From Pseudoroseomonas ludipueritiae (GTDB lineage Bacteria > Pseudomonadota > Alphaproteobacteria > Acetobacterales > Acetobacteraceae): a DNA stretch of 64,000 nucleotides. This document shows positions 61,233 to 64,000 of the stretch, one piece after another (positions within the stretch are counted from its first letter, which is position 1; the number at the start of each line of letters is the position of its first letter). The notes under the pieces were generated by a model. That model did not search any database. It was not told the origin of the DNA and saw only the letters and a program-made list of their open reading frames with translations. The position numbers and the translations under genes were made by a program. The stretch lies in NCBI RefSeq assembly GCF_014490445.1, contig NZ_JACTUZ010000005.1, positions 1-64,000 of the forward strand, given 5' to 3'.

Positions 61233-63521
61233 ATGACCATCTCCGTGATCCGCAAGGCCAGCCGCCGCGACATCCTCAAAGGGGCCCTGGCCACGGGCGG
61301 GCTTGTGCTCGCCCTCCGCGTCGGCCCCGCCCGGGCCGTCGAGGCGCCGGAGCCGAAATACGGCGCCGATGCCATGCCGCATGGCGTGGCCAACGATCCG
61401 CTGGCTTTCGTTTCCATCGCCTCCGATGGCATCGTCACCATCCTTTGCCATCGGTCGGAGATGGGGCAGGGCGTCCGCACCGGCATGCCCATGATCGTCG
61501 CGGACGAGCTGGAGGCAGACTGGGCAAGGGTGAAGGTCGCCCAGGCCCCGGGCGACGAGCCGCGCTTCGGCAACCAGGATACCGATGGCTCGCGCAGCAC
61601 ACGGCATTTCCTGCAGCCGATGCGGGAATGCGGCGCCGCGGCCCGCATGATGCTGGAAAGCGCGGCGGCGGCCCGCTGGGGTGTGCCGCCAGGGGAGGTG
61701 GAAGCGAGTAACCACCAGGTGCTGCACCGCCCGACAGGCCGCAGCTTCGGCTATGGCGACCTGGCGCAGCAGGCCGCGTCCCTGCCGGTGCCGAGGCGGG
61801 AGGATCTGCGGCTGAAGGAGGCCTCGGCCTTCCGCTACATCGGCAAGGGCGAGCTGCAACTGGTGGATGGCTTCGAGATCACCACGGGCCGCGCCCAGTA
61901 TGGCCAGGACATCGTCCTGCCGGAGATGCTCTTCGCCGTCATCGCGCGGCCGCCGGTCTTCGGCGGCAAGCTCGCCTCGCTGGACGACAGCGAGGCACTG
62001 AAGGTGCCTGGCGTGGTGCGGATCGTCCGGGTGGAGGGTACGCCGCCCCCGGCGAAGTTCCAGCCTCTCGGTGGCGTCGCGGTGATCGCGCGTAACACCT
62101 GGGCGGCGATGCGTGGGCGCGATGCGCTGAAGATCACCTGGGATGACGGGCCGAACCGCTCCTACGACAGCACCGCCTACGGCGAGAGCCTGCGCCAGGC
62201 CGCGCGTCAGCCGGCCCGCCGGGTGCGCGACCAGGGTGAACTGGGCGATGCCATGGAGAAGGCCGCCCGCAAGGTCGAGGCCGAGTATTTCTCACCGCAT
62301 CTGGCCCATGCCCCGATGGAGCCGCCAGCGGCGGTGGCCCGCATCGTCAATGGCAAGGTGGAAGTCTGGGCACCGGCGCAGAGCCCCTATTCAGTGAAAG
62401 GGGAGGTGGCGAAGCGGCTCGAAGTCAAGGAGGAGGATGTCACCGTCAATGTGACGCTGCTTGGCGGTGGCTTCGGGCGCAAGTCTAAATGCGACTTCGC
62501 CATCGAGGCCGCGCTGCTGTCGAAGGACATGGGTGGCGCGCCGGTGAAGGTGGTCTGGACCCGCGAGGATGACATCCAGAACGGCTATTACCACACGGTC
62601 CAGGCCGACCGCATGGAAGCGGGGCTGGATGCGAATGGCAAGACCACGGCCTGGATGCATCGCAGCGTCTTCCCCACCATCCTCTCGATCTTCACGCCAG
62701 ACCCGAAGCAGGGCGCAGCCTTCGAACTCGGCATGGGCCTGGTCGATACCCCCTTCGATATCCCCAACCTCCGGCTGGAGAATGGCGAGGCGGCGGCGCA
62801 TACGCGCATCGGGTGGTTTCGCTCTGTGCTGAACATCCCGCATGTCTTCGCCATGCAGTCCTTCGTCTCCGAGGTGGCGCATGCCGTTGGCCGCGACCCG
62901 AAGGATTATCTGCTGGAGCTGATCGGGCCACCCCGCATCGTCGAGTTCAGCGGCCAGACGCAGTACTGGAACTACAACGAGGACCCGCGCCGCTATCCCG
63001 TGGACGCGGGCCGCATCCGGCGCGTGGTGGAACTCGCGGCCAGGGAAGCCGGCTGGGGCCGTCAGCTGCCGCCGCGGCACGGGCTCGGCATCGCGGTGCA
63101 CCGCAGCTTCGTCACCTATGTCGCCACCGTGGTGGAGGCAGCGGTGGACGAGCGCGGCAACCTGTCCGTGCCACGGGTGGACATGGCCGTGGATTGCGGC
63201 TTCACCGTCAATCCGGAACGCGTGCGCGCGCAGATGGAAGGCGCCTGCGTCATGGGCATGAGCCTCGCGACCAAGAGCGCCATCACCTATGCCGAAGGCC
63301 GTGTGCAGCAGTCCAACTTCCATGACTACGAGGTCTCGCGCATCGACGATGCGCCGCGCGAGGTGCGCGTGCATATCGTGCCAGCGGGCCTGGACGTGCC
63401 TCCTGGCGGGGTGGGGGAGCCGGGGCTGCCGCCTTTCGCCCCCGCGTTGTGCAACGCCATCTTCGCCGCCACCGGCCAGCGCATCCGCCAGCTGCCGATC
63501 GGCAACCAGCTACGCGCGTGA
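61233..63521 (+). CDS. Molybdopterin subunit of a second molybdenum hydroxylase (IorB/AldH-like)
   Basis: 762 residues from ATG 61233, two bases after the previous stop. Twin-arginine signal KASRRDILKGALATGGLVLAL. Motifs: RSEMGQGVRTGMPMIVADEL, LGGGFGRKSKCDFAIEAALL, AHTRIGWFRSVLNIPHVFAM and GGVGEPGLPPFAPALCNAIF with the catalytic Glu. Same family as the protein at 38988, but its operon has a Rieske protein and a PQQ dehydrogenase in place of a triheme cytochrome. It may oxidise the aldehyde made by the PQQ enzyme (inference). Confidence 0.9.
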   Translation: MTISVIRKASRRDILKGALATGGLVLALRVGPARAVEAPEPKYGADAMPHGVANDPLAFVSIASDGIVTILCHRSEMGQGVRTGMPMIVADELEADWARVKVAQAPGDEPRFGNQDTDGSRSTRHFLQPMRECGAAARMMLESAAAARWGVPPGEVEASNHQVLHRPTGRSFGYGDLAQQAASLPVPRREDLRLKEASAFRYIGKGELQLVDGFEITTGRAQYGQDIVLPEMLFAVIARPPVFGGKLASLDDSEALKVPGVVRIVRVEGTPPPAKFQPLGGVAVIARNTWAAMRGRDALKITWDDGPNRSYDSTAYGESLRQAARQPARRVRDQGELGDAMEKAARKVEAEYFSPHLAHAPMEPPAAVARIVNGKVEVWAPAQSPYSVKGEVAKRLEVKEEDVTVNVTLLGGGFGRKSKCDFAIEAALLSKDMGGAPVKVVWTREDDIQNGYYHTVQADRMEAGLDANGKTTAWMHRSVFPTILSIFTPDPKQGAAFELGMGLVDTPFDIPNLRLENGEAAAHTRIGWFRSVLNIPHVFAMQSFVSEVAHAVGRDPKDYLLELIGPPRIVEFSGQTQYWNYNEDPRRYPVDAGRIRRVVELAAREAGWGRQLPPRHGLGIAVHRSFVTYVATVVEAAVDERGNLSVPRVDMAVDCGFTVNPERVRAQMEGACVMGMSLATKSAITYAEGRVQQSNFHDYEVSRIDDAPREVRVHIVPAGLDVPPGGVGEPGLPPFAPALCNAIFAATGQRIRQLPIGNQLRA

Positions 63522-63534
63522 GGGGGAGCGAGGG

Positions 63535-64000
63535 ATGAGACAGCCAGGATGGATGGCCGGGGCGGCACTGCTCGCGGGCCTTGCCATGCTTTCCCCCGCG
63601 GCACTGGCCGTGGGGGATGAGGCGGCAACGGGCGAGGCTGCCTGCGGCGCTATCGCCCGCGCCGTGCACGAGATCGGCGCCGCGCCGCAGTTCCACTCTC
63701 GCATGGTCGCGCAGACGCCAGGCCGGCGGCGCCCGGTGGAGGAAGAACGCTTCGTGATAGGCGACGTGGTCTATGCCAATTCGCCCGGGGCAGGGCGCTG
63801 GGTCAAGCTGCCCCTGACGAAGTCGGACCGCAATGCCCTGGAAGCGGGCTTCCTGGCCCATCCGCTCCAGAACTGCCGAGAGGAAGGCCGCCAGAACCTC
63901 GACGGTACGGCGGTCCGGCTGTTCGGCTACCAGCAGACGCTGCCGAAGGAGGCCGGCGAGAGCATCGCGCTGGGCCGCATCTGGATCGCGGAAGCGGATG
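63535..64000 (+). CDS. Hypothetical secreted protein, truncated at the window edge
   Basis: 155 residues are visible; the gene runs off the right edge. ATG 63535 has GAGGGGG upstream. Sec signal WMAGAALLAGLAMLSPAALA. The mature part has Cys residues (EAACGAIARAV, LQNCREEG) and beta-rich segments WVKLPLTKSDRNALEAGFLA and AVRLFGYQQTLPKEAGESI. The pattern recalls small LolA-like or outer-membrane-associated periplasmic proteins, but I do not recognise it securely. It lies 13 bases after the Mo subunit, so it belongs to the operon. Confidence 0.7.
   Translation, partial: MRQPGWMAGAALLAGLAMLSPAALAVGDEAATGEAACGAIARAVHEIGAAPQFHSRMVAQTPGRRRPVEEERFVIGDVVYANSPGAGRWVKLPLTKSDRNALEAGFLAHPLQNCREEGRQNLDGTAVRLFGYQQTLPKEAGESIALGRIWIAEAD

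Noticed and set aside
58625-61648. A 1007-codon open frame on the minus strand across the PQQ and [2Fe-2S] genes
   Set aside because: It is the antisense shadow of well-identified plus-strand genes in GC-rich DNA; its product has no recognisable motif and is rich in Arg, His and Ala typical of such shadows.
1-64000. CRISPR arrays, insertion sequences, integrases, phage genes, rRNA
   Set aside because: No regularly spaced direct repeats, transposase or integrase motifs, or rRNA-like sequence were recognised by reading.

Overview
The window is very GC-rich, densely packed chromosomal DNA from an alphaproteobacterium, most likely an Acetobacteraceae member of the Roseomonas type. This is inferred from gene content: cyoABCD quinol oxidase next to RegB/RegA, PQQ- and molybdenum-dependent periplasmic dehydrogenases, many CoA-transferase and solute-binding-protein genes, a SAM-II riboswitch before metZ, and a CDC48-type ATPase. 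No species can be named from sequence alone.

Layout. 1-2100: a truncated acidic-repeat protein and a methyltransferase-like protein. 2101-3348: a CYP152-type peroxygenase P450. 3420-9502: a minus-strand catabolic and import cluster (binding protein, fused double permease, ATPase, CoA-transferase, CitE-like lyase) divergent from a GntR/FCD regulator. 10339-13432: an amidase joined to the wreck of a second amidase, then an IclR regulator. 13771-17858: a secreted trypsin-like protease divergent from the copper operon copA-cueR-copZ with a clear CueR promoter. 17945-24729: a hypothetical protein, a second CoA-transferase, a ROK regulator divergent from amino-sugar genes (nagB-like, nagA), an orphan binding protein, and a Nudix hydrolase behind a large inverted repeat. 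24726-27397: a LysR regulator divergent from a ring-cleavage dioxygenase and an esterase. 27394-31062: pqiABC. 31287-38354: an esterase, the CDC48-like ATPase, and a bacteriophytochrome kinase divergent from a GAF kinase-like protein with a degenerate ATPase domain plus a single-domain response regulator. 38539-42639: a molybdenum hydroxylase with a triheme cytochrome c (AldFGH/IorAB type). 42707-45705: pirin and an M3 peptidase. 45811-52667: cyoABCD, surf1, regB and regA in one direction. 52817-54210: an MHS-type transporter and its terminator. 54284-56866: metZ with a SAM-II riboswitch, tRNA-Gly(CCC), thiM. 56867-58205: an AT-richer, gene-poor mosaic with a DUF4214 remnant. 58206-64000: an operon of a Tat-type Rieske protein, a PQQ alcohol dehydrogenase with the lanthanide signature, a [2Fe-2S]/molybdenum hydroxylase pair and a secreted protein cut by the window edge.

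How it fits together. Two separate periplasmic oxidation modules can feed electrons to the respiratory chain, where bo3-type quinol oxidase is encoded beside its probable redox regulator RegBA. Several small catabolic clusters each carry a divergent regulator with a visible palindrome in the shared promoter region. The most unusual items are the Rieske/PQQ/Mo operon, the phytochrome with its degenerate kinase partner, the hairpin that hides the Nudix ribosome-binding site, the predicted leaderless copA message, and the decayed amidase fusion. No CRISPR array, transposase, integrase, rRNA or phage gene was recognised.
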